The notes under the pieces are model-generated. The model ran no database searches, was not told the origin of the DNA, and saw nothing but the letters and a program-made list of their open reading frames with translations. Shown here piece after piece: positions 1 through 10,317 of a stretch of DNA of 64,000 bases. The first letter of the stretch is position 1. Each line of letters begins with the position of its first letter. The translations under genes and the position numbers were made by a program. This DNA is from Eleusine coracana subsp. coracana (lineage: Eukaryota > Streptophyta > Magnoliopsida > Poales > Poaceae). Location of the stretch: NCBI GenBank assembly GCA_032690845.1, contig CM064420.1, forward strand, positions 62,050,707 to 62,114,706, given 5' to 3'.

Positions 1-804
1 CTTCAGGTATGACAAAACAAATCACTTCTAGGTTGATCACCGATTACATAGGTTGCAAATTATCATACTCTTCTGGAAAAAAAATGGTTATATATGCCTG
101 TCTTGAGCGATTCGAAATATGAGGACAATTCTTTACTTATAAATGTGTTTGGTGTGTGACTGCCTGATAGTTTTCGTGAAGCCTCACTTTGTTGTTTCCT
201 CATGTTTCTGTTTTGATGACCACAGCAAAACTCATTGTCCTTACTCCGCCCGAGCGAAACAATTGCTGTCACAACTAGGGGCGAGCTACAAGGCTGTTGA
301 ATTGGATGTGGAAAGTGAGTATTTGACTTTTTTTTTTTGCGGGAAAGTGAGTAGTTGATTACTTCTTTCTTCTTATGTTCCCTTCTATGGTTCATAATTG
401 GACATAAACAATTTGAATAAATTTAGAGGTATATATCGTTGTTGGACGATCTTTTGTTGAACTAGCATGTTTGATCATTTTTATCTAGGTGATGGACCTG
501 AGCTGCAGGCAGCTATTGCTGAATGGACCGGGCAGAGAACTGTTCCCAACGTATTCGTTAAAGGGAAGCGTATTGGTGGCTGTGATGGTGAGTAGTTGTT
601 ATTCTCACTTTGTTATTGACTTGTGTCATCTTGAACATTGAAGAAAAAAACTTGAATGAACATTTGCTCATCTACATCTGAATTATGTTTACTTTTGACC
701 CTTGCGGAGCAGCTACCATGGCGATGCACGACGCTGGGAACTTGGTGCCACTGCTGACCGAAGCTGGAGCGATTGCTGGTGCCACTGCCACTCCATCTGT
801 GTAG
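1..804 (+). CDS. Glutaredoxin, CPYS type, copy 1 (5' end outside window)
   Basis: Small thiol-disulphide oxidoreductase using glutathione. Exons: 1-6 (last bases of exon 1), 226-314, 489-587, 713-804. The window starts at the end of exon 1: CTTCAG then GT matches the exon 1 end of the second copy at 5096. Splice phases equal copy 2, and exons 2-4 have the same lengths (89, 99, 92 nt). The active site reads HCPYSARAK, so the second catalytic cysteine of the usual CPYC/CPFC is serine. The TVPNVF and GGCD glutathione-binding motifs are present. The protein ends in PSV. Closest family in my memory: rice class I GRX with MALDKAKEIVASSPVVVF N-terminus. The start codon lies outside the window. Introns are 219, 174 and 125 nt. 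Confidence 0.9.
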
Positions 805-984
805 ACGAATCATGCCGAAGCATAGTTCTGAATGTATTTGTATTTTCAGTAGCATTATGTCAATATCTACTTCCAGTTACTGTGTATGACTTTCTAAATA
901 TTAATAAATAAAAGCCTCTAGTAATTTGTGCATGTCTATAATGGTTGAAGTGTGAACTGGTTATACTCTACTTTGGATCATGAC

Positions 985-1050
985 TTGTGCCGTGTATTAG
1001 ATTAGAATGGAGCCTGACAACGACACACACGAAGTCGAAAGTTCGAGCCA
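985..1050 (+). repeat. 3' flank shared by the glutaredoxin tandem duplication
   Basis: This stretch matches 6378-6450, including the shared word GAAGTCGAAAGTTCGAGCC. Homology therefore runs about 200-400 bp past each stop codon. The tandem duplication unit is larger than the coding region. Confidence 0.75.
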
Positions 1051-1215
1051 TTGCATATTAGTACATCATTCTAGTAAGGATTACACTGTGACGGGTCCTC
1101 CTTTTATTTTAGAAATAATTCTTTTGGTACTATTGCAAATTGACTAAATCTCAAATATATCATCGTAAAATAAATTATTTTAAATATGTCATCTATGTAT
1201 AAATTTTATTCCATA

Positions 1216-2400
1216 TTAGCAAAGTGTTCATGCGTTGCTACGGGATTAAAATACAAAACACTTTTTATGATTTAAATATAAATTATTTATATAATATAAT
1301 TATTGACATTTTTTACATGAAAGATCATATTTATATTATTGTTGGTATATCTTAGTGTACCATTTTATATGTTATAAATAATAATTTTTCTATCATTTTT
1401 ACTATATTCTTATCATAAATATTTTTTTTCTCCAATATTAACGATTTTTATATGAAAGACTCTTTTGGTAGGTCTCCACAAAACGGATTTTTTTATAAAA
1501 ATGGATTCTTCATAAAACGGATAAAACGAATTCTCTAAAAAATTGTTTGGAAAAATGGATTCTATTCTATATATTTATTAAAAATTGGGTAAAGAAGTCA
1601 TGAGAAACTATGTTTTTGGTGCTTTTATATTCTATTACAAATTTGAGAAGTGCTTCTAAGAAGGAGGAGTAGAATCTGTTTTTCTTAGAACCTTTTGGCT
1701 AGCTTCTTGATATGAGAAGAAGAATCCAGTCAAGAAGCTATTTTAGAATCACTACCAAACATGATCTTAGTGTTATTTGAGTGCTATGTTATAAAATTAA
1801 GTGAAATAGTATTAAAAATAGTCAAATATGAGAAGTGTCAATATAAAGCACAATTTGTCATGTAAATAGGGTTTCTCACAAGTTCATGACGTCTACAAGA
1901 CACCATTGAATCTCTATGAAGTCTAACATGTAAGACCAAGATCGTGATCCAATGACTAAAGATTTCTAGATGCTTTATGAGATAAAAAAAATTAATTCAC
2001 GAAGAATAGAAACAACACTGCATTACAACAGGATTTTGAGTTTAAAAATATGCTCTAATGAAAAAAGTTAAAACATGAAACTTGTAGATCTCGTCGAGAC
2101 CTTTTCGGAATATATGTGAATCATATTATTTGGATTTTGAAGGTAGGAGATATATGCTCCGCATAGAGACTTGCGTAGAGGAGTCCAAATCAGAACAAAT
2201 ATTTTGCATTCTAAATTTGGAAACTAAAACGGCGAAATCTTGACTTCTGTTGAATATAAAACTTGTAGAACTTTTTGAGGGATACGAGATAGAGTCCGAG
2301 TTTGCCTTATTTGAACTCCGGACGAGAAATTATAAATTCGGTGCTTGATATGGAAGGTACGAAACCGATTTGGATTCAATCTCTAACTATGTAAATATAC
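1216..2400 (-). mobile_element. Degenerate Helitron copy A
   Basis: The left end (TTAGCAAAGTGTTCATGCG, then TTGCTACGGG) is a mutated reverse complement of the grass Helitron 3' consensus (CTAG, then a GC-rich hairpin). The body matches 13277-13972 and, reversed, ~39470-40359. Shared words include AGATAGAGTCCGAGTTTGCC and CCGATTTGGATTCAATCTCT. The right (5') end is not clear and was placed where homology fades. No coding capacity was seen. Confidence 0.6.
1460..1768. mobile_element. MITE nested in Helitron A
   Basis: The segment starts near CTCTTTTGGTAGG and ends near CTACCAAACATGATC, giving inverted TTTGGTAG/CTACCAAA ends. The related element at 39470-40359 lacks this block at the matching position, so it serves as an empty site. 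Exact ends and target duplication were not resolved. Confidence 0.5.
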
Positions 2401-3636
2401 AACATATTTTTTTAATGACGTGAACGTTTTCACCTAAATTAATAGAAGTAAAGATATGTTACTATTAACCAAACAAAGATATAAAAAACAAAGTTATTTA
2501 TATCTTCTTCCTTCTCCCCTTTCTCTTTTTTGCCCAGGCATGGGGAGGGAGTCACGGCAAGCTCCTATGAAGCTCGAGCCCTGCCGCGGTGCACAATGGG
2601 GACGCATGGGAGACTTCCACCCCGCGCACAACACGTGCAAGCGAGCTCCACCCCTTGATTTTGTTTTCACGGTAGTCAATCTCAAGGATGAAGATAAGGA
2701 TATATTTTTATTATTTTTGAAAAAAATGTTATGCAAAAAATGACATGGATGATATTAATGGATTAATTTTAGTACTCAATGGTGTATACGAGATAAGTCA
2801 TTTTGCACTGGCAAATCTAAGATTGTTAAAATTTACAATGTCATGTAAGTAATTGGCCCTTTAAAAAAACTTGACCTGCAGGGGGTATGACGGCCTCCGG
2901 GTATTACATTTAAGGAGAAGATCCTCTCATGTAGATTAAGAAAACCCCCGAACCCCTCACCCTCTTATATTGGGGGCCATCAGCCTTGTGAGAACCTGGA
3001 TCAGAGCCACCATGAGCATTGTTGCTTCCAGAGACGAGGCCTTAACCAAATGTTTTGCTATAGGAAGAGACGAGAGGATTTTTTTAACCCAGATCACAAA
3101 TTCACTTCTACTAGAAATTAAATCTAAGAACTAAAATATGCTACTCAGACACCTTATGAGTGAGGCAAATACCCTTTTGCTTTATTTTTACCTTTAATTT
3201 CTCTTGATTGTGAGCCCTTATTGTTCTTGGGTAATGGCAAGATTCGAAGCAAAATACATGCACAGATTTACCGATGCGATTGGATATCGAGGAACTTCAG
3301 TTCTCGAATGAATTAATTGTAACTTTTTGCCAGTCGCTCAAACAAGACTCCACTGTTCGTTGCACGCAGCAGAAGAAAGGACAGAATATTTTAGTTTTAT
3401 TGCATAACAGAATCGATTGTATTGTAAGCACTGGAGTAGCTTCGTGCTGTAAAAGAACAGAAGAAACATCTTTTTTTTTTTTGAAGCAATACAGAACAAA
3501 CCTCTCATGGGAATGCAAATCGAAGCTAATGAAGTTTGTGTTACAAATGAAATAACAAATCTCATCGTACAATAGAATAAAAACTTGGGACGTCGAGGAA
3601 CTACAATTCCATGATAATTAATTGGCTACTACAGTA
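2401..3636. other. Intergenic, no gene recognised
   Basis: AT-rich spacer between the two glutaredoxins. Short open frames near 2456-2743 and 3274-3555 overlap on both strands and show no motif. The words GATATCGAGGAACTTCAGTT (3284) and GACGTCGAGGAACTACAATT (3590) suggest a small degenerate direct repeat. Confidence 0.5.
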
Positions 3637-3868
3637 CTCCCTCCATTCTAAAATTGTTGTTCCCGTTGACTTTTTTCATCATCTTTAATTATTTTTTTTA
3701 TTTATTTTTTAAAAATATTATATATTTTCTCATGATTTATTTTATTACTAGATAAAATTTAAATATAACTTTTAACTTTTTATATTTGAACAAATATTTT
3801 AAATAAGACAAATTATCAAATATAATGAAAAAAAGTCAACGACGACAACAAAATTGGAATGAAAATTA
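3637..3868. mobile_element. Stowaway-like MITE
   Basis: It begins CTCCCTCCATTCTAAAAT after a TA dinucleotide, the typical grass Stowaway (Tc1/mariner) terminus. It ends with a degenerate inverted form (GACAACAAAATTGGAATG). Inner GTTGACTTTTT and AAAAAGTCAAC are inverted. The interior is AT-rich and non-coding. Confidence 0.65.
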
Positions 3869-3954
3869 TGGGCCAGTGTCGATACAAGGTTGTTGAACAA
3901 AACTGAAAGACATCTTTGGAGAACTTGGGTAAATTTTTTTAGTGCAGTGTCGAT

Positions 3955-4360
3955 TACAGGTGTCCAAACGGGCCGTGTCTAGCGGGCCAGCCCAAAGCAC
4001 GAAAAATTTAGCCCGGCCCAAGCACGGTACGGCCCGTAATATTTTGTGTCAGCCCGACATGGCCTGGAATGTCGGGCCGTGCTTGGGCCGAGACCACAGC
4101 CCGGTGGGCGGCACGAGCACGGCCCGATTATATTTTATTAAATAGATTACCTATTTTATATGTAAACACAAACACTATAATGCTCTAATGGTTAGTGTGT
4201 TAGTCTTATAACCAGAGGTGGTTGGTTTGAATCCTCTTCAATTCAATATTTTGCTCTGTTTTTCATCTTTTCAATATTATTGGGCTGTTTTTAATATTAA
4301 TGGGCTGTAGTCATATGTGGGCCACCGTGACGGGCCGGGCCATCCGTTTGGACACCTATA
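3955..4360. mobile_element. hAT-type MITE with 8-bp target duplication
   Basis: Terminal inverted repeats TACAGGTGTCCAAACGG and its complement CCGTTTGGACACCTATA bound the 406-bp unit. Flanks are GTGTCGAT (3947-3954) and GTGTCTAC (4361-4368), 6 of 8 identical, as expected for an old hAT target duplication. Subterminal regions are rich in GGGCC words. No transposase was seen. Confidence 0.75.
4182..4245 (+). pseudogene. tRNA-like relic inside the hAT MITE, Ile(UAU)-like
   Basis: The stretch contains TGGTTAG, as in a D-loop, then CTTATAACC, which would place a UAU anticodon, then GGTTTGAATCC, a B-box/T-loop form. Stems are imperfect and the acceptor end is not clean. I read it as a degenerate tRNA-derived sequence carried in the element. 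Confidence 0.4.
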
Positions 4361-4918
4361 GTGTCTACCGGTTTTGGCATGAAATGGATAGATTGGGCTG
4401 GACTCGTTGATTTAGCCTCGGGGATGGCCGAAACGCTGCATCTACGATTCAAAGGCAGAACGGTCTTTCATTAAAAAAGAACAGGCAGACTGTCTTTCAG
4501 TCAAAAAGAAATTAAGAAAAGGTTGACGGTCTTGGTCTTCCTCGGCTTCAGTCATTCCCTGTGTTTTGACCTCACGAAATTTCCGTGTCACTGAAATACG
4601 CATGCATGTTCCCCTATAATACTGAGACAAATTAACGATCGCATGCCAATACTTTTGAGATTCCGCGTCAAAATATGCTAAGCCAGCCAATTCGCATGCG
4701 TTCAGTCGTGCAGTGGATCGGTCGCACTGCAAATTGGCAAGTGGCAGCTGCGACCCGAGCAAAAAATATGGGCCAGAACGGCCTGTTGGTCCTCGCAGCT
4801 GCCATTGGACCGCGAGGTCGTGGTGGACTTCTAGCCGACGCGGCAGCACGGCACAAGAAAGAAATTGTCAAAGCTCTAGTAGTTCGGTTCCCATGAGAAT
4901 CCTACACTATCCGATTTG
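4361..4918. other. Upstream region of glutaredoxin copy 2
   Basis: Non-coding spacer between the hAT MITE and the TATA box. It holds overlapping open frames on both strands without any recognisable domain. It probably includes the proximal promoter. Confidence 0.5.
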
Positions 4919-4926
4919 TATATAAA
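4919..4926 (+). promoter_or_regulatory. TATA box of glutaredoxin copy 2
   Basis: TATATAAA lies 115 bp upstream of the ATG at 5041, leaving room for a leader of roughly 85 nt. No competing ATG is seen between about 4950 and 5040. Confidence 0.6.
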
Positions 4927-5040
4927 CGGGGCACTCGGTACTCGTCATGGACACACACAATCATCTAGTTCCTTGAAAACATCATAACCGTCTTCCTTCT
5001 CCTGCATCAGCTCCAAGCAGGCATAAACTTATTAGTAGCA

Positions 5041-6054
5041 ATGGCGCTCGACAAGGCCAAGGAGATCGTCGCTTCCTCCCCCGTTGTCGTCTTCAGGTCT
5101 CACTCGCCTACTTCTATGTGTTGTCTTCTCTGACAAAATGGATCATAAAGTTTTAGCTAGATTTTACAAATTTACATATTTTTTTCTAAGAAAAAGGAAA
5201 ATATGTTATAAGCTTGACAAGAGCAATTGGACCTGTAGCGATAGTTCACTATATCTATTCGTCTTTTGTGTCTGATTCCCTTTAAGTTGTAAGGAAACCT
5301 TACTTTGACGTTTTCTCATGTTTGTGTTCCAATGACTACAGCAAAACTCATTGTCCTTACTCTGCCCGAGCCAAGCAATTGTTGACAGAGCTAGGGGCGA
5401 GCTACGAGGTGGTTGAATTGGACGTGGAAAGTGAGTAGTCTGACTTTAATGACTTTATGTTACTTCGTTTTCTTATAGTAGTTCACTTCTATGGTTCGTA
5501 ATTGAACAAACGCTATTCAAACAAATTAGAGGTTAGTGTAGTTCCGTAGAGCTTTCGTTGGACAAATACTATGTTGGCAATATAGAATGATTCACTCCAT
5601 CAGACCATCACTTATCTGTAAATCTGACCATGCATGTGAACACTGTATATATAATTTAAATGACACAAATAGTCCGCGGATCATAGATTGAGTGCGTTTT
5701 ATTAGGATCTTTTGCTGAACTAGCACATGTGATCATTTTTTGCAGGTGATGGACCTGAGTTGCAGGCAGCTCTTGCTGAATGGACCGGACAGAGAACTGT
5801 TCCCAACGTCTTTATCAAAGGGAAGCGTATTGGTGGCTGTGACGGTGAGTAGTTATTGCTACTGTCTTCTTAACATTTTTGTCGCAAAAAGAAAAGAAAA
5901 ATATTTAATGAACCTTTGGTCGTTTGTATCTGAATTCTGTTTTTTCAACGTTTGTGGAGCAGCTACCATGGCAATGCACAACGCTGGGAACTTGGTGCCA
6001 CTGCTGACGGAGGCTGGAGTCATTGCCAGCGCCACTGCCGCTCCGTCACTGTAG
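5041..6054 (+). CDS. Glutaredoxin, CPYS type, copy 2 (complete)
   Basis: Complete 111-residue glutaredoxin. Exons: 5041-5096, 5342-5430, 5746-5844, 5963-6054, all with GT-AG introns in the same phases as copy 1. Family role: reduction of glutathione-mixed disulphides; some members bind Fe-S clusters. The protein starts MALDKAKEIVASSPVVVF. The active site HCPYS (C22) has serine where dithiol class I members have a second cysteine, so it should act as a monothiol enzyme. TVPNVF, GGCD and the C-terminal LVPLLTEAG are conserved. No transit peptide is seen, so it is probably cytosolic. Copy 1 lies about 5 kb upstream in the same orientation; both share CPYS, so the substitution predates the duplication. 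Intron 2 is longer (315 nt versus 174). Confidence 0.93.
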
Positions 6055-7243
6055 AGTCATCAGACACTGCCGCTTGTGATGTGCTTATGTCGGGAAGGCT
6101 TGCAATAATGATGAATAAGTAGTTTTACCGACTGATGGAGCATAGTTCTGAATCTATTTGAGAAGCATTAGGTCCATGTAGTTTCTCTTGAATGTGTATG
6201 AGTATTTTACTTTCAGTAAATAAACGCCTCTAGTGATTTGTGTATCTTAGTCTATGATGTTGTGAGGTGTGAATTGATAATTTGGTACTATTGCTCTGTT
6301 GACACTGAAGTCTACGCTAATACAGTACAACATCTGATACAGCTACTGTTCAGATGGTAGTATGTCAAAACATCCCTTTGTGCCGTGTAGTAGATTGAAA
6401 TGGACCCTGAGAACCACCCCCCGTACGCGAAGTCGAAAGTTCGAGCCATCAGGCTGCAAAATGACAGTGTTTCGTTTTCCAGCAAGGACTTTCTCCACCG
6501 GGGGGGTCCATGCTTTGTGGTACGAGAGTCAGCATGCAATTACCTGTAACCCCAGCCACGTTTCATGCTTACACTGCTCGTGAGGAGCGAACACGGTGGC
6601 CCTGATCGGACAGGACAGCCGACCGGAGTGTACATCATCGTGTCCGCTACTATCTGGCCCGTTCCTGATTTGCCGCCGGGGTTGGTTGCGACTCCTTTGG
6701 GTTTTATCAAGGTTGCACGACGATAGCAACATGCCGGAGATAGATAAGCCAGCGAAAAGAGCACGGAAATCTTTTTTACGGGCCACCAGCGCCGGTCGCT
6801 CTCCGATCATCAGGCGTGGCGAAAGAGATCACCTCCATCCGAGGCCACCCGTCCCAAATCCTCGCTGCCGGGCGAAATCTTTTACTGCTACTACCTGTCA
6901 CGCGCACCGCGGTGCGGTCCGGCACACGCACGTTCGCCTCTCGCTCGGGTCTGTCTGCGCAACTTGGCCTGGCTGGCGATGGCGAGCACGCACGCACGTC
7001 GTCGGCCGCGCCGTGATCCGGAACGGGGGGCGGGGAGCCGGCCACCGTGGCGCCGCCGCCGGGAAGGGGATGAGCGCGAGGACGTGGCGCGCCCCTCGCC
7101 GCCCGGCCCACCTCCAGCGCCGTCAGCCTGGCCCAGCTCGCCAGCCCAGCCATGTTTCTTTAACCCCACGGGCCGGAACCGGGAGGCGTGGCTCCACCAG
7201 GGTAGCTGGCCCCACCACCGAGAGCGGCCGCGCGCGGGGTTTT
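6055..7243. other. Glutaredoxin 3' flank and distal TOC1 upstream region
   Basis: The first ~400 bp repeats the copy 1 flank. From about 6600 the sequence becomes GC-rich with long overlapping open frames on both strands, typical of a grass CpG-rich promoter. None shows a domain. Confidence 0.5.
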
Positions 7244-7251
7244 AGATATTT
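7244..7251 (-). promoter_or_regulatory. Evening-element-like site
   Basis: AGATATTT on + reads AAATATCT on -, the core of the evening element bound by MYB-like clock repressors of the CCA1/LHY class. The ninth base differs (GAAATATCT). It lies 87 bp upstream of the perfect site at 7331. Confidence 0.5.
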
Positions 7252-7330
7252 CCGCGCGGACTAGTCCATGGGACACGTCCCCAAAAGCGGTGCGCTTTAT
7301 CGCCTCTCTCATCAGCACAGCAGCACCGGT

Positions 7331-7339
7331 AGATATTTT
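7331..7339 (-). promoter_or_regulatory. Evening element (AAAATATCT) upstream of TOC1
   Basis: AGATATTTT on + is a perfect AAAATATCT on -. In Arabidopsis the same element in the TOC1 promoter mediates repression by CCA1/LHY. It sits ~660 bp before the start codon in a GC-rich promoter, where AT-rich 9-mers are not expected by base composition. Occupancy here is inference. Confidence 0.7.
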
Positions 7340-7866
7340 CGCCCGGTCAGCAGCAACAAGCTGGGCCCACCACGCTTTGAGCGCTCGTGGCGGGCGGCCG
7401 AGATCACACGGCCGGCTCAGCCCGAGCGCGCCGGGCCGTCGCTTGCTTCTATTTTACTCGACGGCCGCCGCGTCGAGCGGCTTCTTTCTTTCTCTCTCCT
7501 CTCTTCCTCTCTCTTCTCCCCTGACCGCCAGGTCGCTGCGTGCCCCCACCCCAGCCCACTCATCACCCAAGAGGAAAGCGGAAAAGGCGAGGAAAAATAT
7601 CCTGCTGCTCCAGCGCAGCGCAGCCGACCGGAGCGGAGCGGAGCCGTTCGCCATCGCCACGCCACCGCCGCCCCTGAATAGATTAGGCGCGGATAATGGT
7701 GGGGGCTCGACCGCGACGGGCGGACGAGAACCACGCCGCCGGCGGTCACAGTCATCGCCGCTGCTAGCACCCCTGAGCGAGCAGAGGGCTGTACAGCTAA
7801 GCTTCGAGCAAGCGCGGGAGCTCGTGAGGGCGCGGGATTGATTGGGCGGTGCCAGAGGCGGAGCTG
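7340..7866 (+). other. TOC1 core promoter and 5' leader
   Basis: GC-rich and CpG-rich, with a CT-rich block near 7478-7520 (TTCTTTCTTTCTCTCCTCTC) typical of plant initiator/Y-patch regions. No clear TATA box. The transcription start is probably between about 7450 and 7700. The open frames here lack start context and domains. Confidence 0.45.
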
Positions 7867-7932
7867 ATGGAGGAGGAGGCGCCCGCAGATCCGGCAACAG
7901 CTTCGTCCGCATCCCGTCCCGGCCGCTGCTGA
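7867..7932 (+). promoter_or_regulatory. Candidate uORF in the TOC1 leader
   Basis: A short frame of 21 codons plus stop starts ATGGAGGAGGAG and ends CGCTGCTGA, 66 bp before the main ATG. It counts as a uORF only if transcription starts upstream of 7867, which is inferred. Confidence 0.4.
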
Positions 7933-7998
7933 TTTGGCGCTTTTGTTTGACTTCTGGTGGAGGAGGTGGGCGGGTGAGTGGGTTCTGGGTTCGGACAC

Positions 7999-10317
7999 AT
8001 GGTGGGCGCCGGCGAGGTGGATCGCTTCGGCGGCGGCGGCGTCGCCGGGGTGACGGGAGGGCAGCAGTTCGTCGACCGGAGCAAGGTGAGGATCCTGCTC
8101 TGCGACGGGGACTCCAACAGCTCGCGGGAGGTGCTCCGGCTTATCTGCAACTGCTCCTACCAAGGTAAAGCTCAGCTTTACTGCACGCCGTATTTTCCTC
8201 TCTTTCGTTCATGGGTTATTACCATATTAGGATTGATTCCGCTTTCGGCTCAATCATAAGCCGTAGTACTTGTGTTTTTCCGGTTCAAATGATGTGCACG
8301 CGTGTGCTTCGTACGGTTGTGATGTGTATGGTGATTTTTTTTTTCTGTTTTGATCCAGTAACTTGCGCCAAGTCACCACGGCAGGTGATCAATATTCTCA
8401 ACTACGAGGGCGGCGAGATCGACATCATCCTCGCTGAGGTCGATCTGCCGGTCGCCAAGTGTTTCAAGATGCTCAAGTACATTGCCAGGAACAAGGACCT
8501 GCGCCACATCCCCATCATCAGTAAGATGCCTTCCTGTTTATGCTGATGCTGCCAACTACGGTGGCCTACCTCTACTGATCATGCTTCTGTTAATGGAACC
8601 ATGCAGTGATGTCCAACAGGGATGAGGTGCCCGTTGTTGTGAAGTGCCTACGGCTTGGGGCGGCAGAGTACCTGGTGAAGCCTCTGCGCACGAACGAGCT
8701 GCTTAACCTCTGGACCCATGTGTGGCGGCGAAGACGGATGGTAAAGGGCACTCTGCTGATTCAAATCACCTCTGTCACTCTGTTAGAAATCGTGCTCTAA
8801 GCTGAGATGCTTGTGGGCGTTGCTGTACCTGCATGAATTGTTGTTTAAACTGCGTATTGGTGTTGGCAGCTTGGTTTGCCTGAGAAAAACTTCTTCCATG
8901 ACAATTTCGAGTTGGTGCTCTCTGAACCTAGCGACGCCAATACCAATAGCACCACTCTCATCTCTGATGAGACAGATGATAGGCCAAAAGAAACCACAAA
9001 TCAAGAGGGAGGCACCTCCAATCAACGTGAATATGAGGTACTGGACTCGTTAGTCATTAGTGAGTTTGTTGTGTTCCCTTTGTTCTTACTAGCTTTCTGT
9101 TTCCAGTTTAGCTTTGCTCTTGCTGCTGAAAATGCATTTTTCCCTACTATATACTGTATGGTATGATGAGATGTTAACCTGTATCTATAGACATACTTGT
9201 TTAAATGTTGTTCCATATCTTGGCATGTTTCCAGTCCAACCCTTCTATTGCTGAGCCCAAACAAAAGGACAAAATGGAGGATATACCAGGCTCTGTTGCA
9301 GACGGCGATCAAGCAAGTAAGATTTATTTTAGCTCTTTTTCTGATCTGATAGTGAATTACAGGTGGTGGCAGTCGGCTAGGCTCCTTTCTTACCAACTAT
9401 ATACTGTTAATCATCCATAGTTCTTCAGCTGTTTTCTGATTATTATTTGTTTCCTCTTTTGACTACCAGTGTCTCCAAGAAGATTGTACTCACGTCCCAT
9501 AAACACTAACCTGAGGGTTGCTGAGTCATCTGCATTTCTAGCTTATGTTAAGTCAAGCACCCCAACCAGCAGCTCGTTTGATAGTGAAGTACAAAGAGGT
9601 GGCAGTCGTTTAGATTCTTTGGATAACCAGGGTAATTGCTCTAGTGCAACTGACAGAAGTGACACTGGTATTGATGTAAATATTCAGGCTAAAGAAGCTT
9701 ATGAGATGCCTGTACAGTATCCTATGGTATGCTACTCGTCCTCTAACTTGCACATGGAGCAAAGCAGCGAAGGACATAATAATTCTTCAAGAACTCCAGT
9801 ATATCATATTCCATGTTATTATCCTGGAATGTTAGAACATGAAACGTCACTTCCTCCAGTGCAAAATTTTCATGGAAACATAAACCATGCTCAATCACAT
9901 CCACCACCAACAATGTTCCCGCAGTATAATATTTATCCCCAGTGCCATGGTATGCCTATGATGTCATCATTTCAATTTAACCCTGCTGGTATGAGCATGC
10001 AGTCAAGTCATTTACCGACACAAAATGGGTGGTCATCAGTATCAAGCACGCCAGTGGCTGATGAAACAAGTAATCGCTCGGAAAGGAGGGCCCAAGCACT
10101 TGCTAAATTCAGGCAAAAAAGGAAAGAGCGCTGTTTTGACAAGAAGGTGAGGTATGTGAACCGGAAGAAACTTGCTGAAACAAGGCCAAGGGTGCGAGGG
10201 CAGTTTGTCAGGCAGGCAAACAATGCGGATATTATCAGCACTGGAGATGATATCTCTGATGATGAAGATGACGATCCATCGTCTAGGGAGGTAGAGATGA
10301 TTTCGTCTCCAGAGTAG
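7999..10317 (+). CDS. TOC1: TOC1/PRR1 pseudo-response regulator (circadian clock)
   Basis: Nuclear evening-phase clock repressor. Six exons: 7999-8164, 8359-8520, 8607-8740, 8870-9037, 9235-9316, 9470-10317, giving 519 residues, about the length of rice PRR1. The pseudo-receiver domain spans roughly residues 29-145 and contains RSKVRILLCD, ILAEVDLP, MMSNRDEV and EYLVKPLR. Glutamate (about E82) replaces the phospho-accepting aspartate, the mark of pseudo-receivers. The CCT domain (about 443-486) runs RRAQALAKFRQKRKERCF to GQFVRQ and binds DNA. An acidic DISDDEDDD tail follows. The ATG at 7999 gives the conserved MVGAGE start. An evening element lies upstream. The frame is intact. NOP10 converges from downstream. 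Confidence 0.97.

Noticed and set aside
985..1050. tRNA T-loop-like word GTTCGAGCC downstream of glutaredoxin copy 1
   Set aside because: No D-loop or anticodon stem at the right distance; it is shared with 6378-6450 because of the tandem duplication.
3942..4145. 67-codon frame in the first hAT MITE
   Set aside because: Translation of GGGCC-rich subterminal repeats, not a gene.
6596..7264. 222-codon + frame upstream of TOC1
   Set aside because: GC-rich promoter DNA; long frames occur on both strands, no domain is visible, and the peptide is Arg/Pro/Gly-rich as expected from composition.
7417..8163. 248-codon - frame opposite the TOC1 leader and exon 1
   Set aside because: Antisense shadow of GC-rich sequence, overlapping the well-supported TOC1 first exon.
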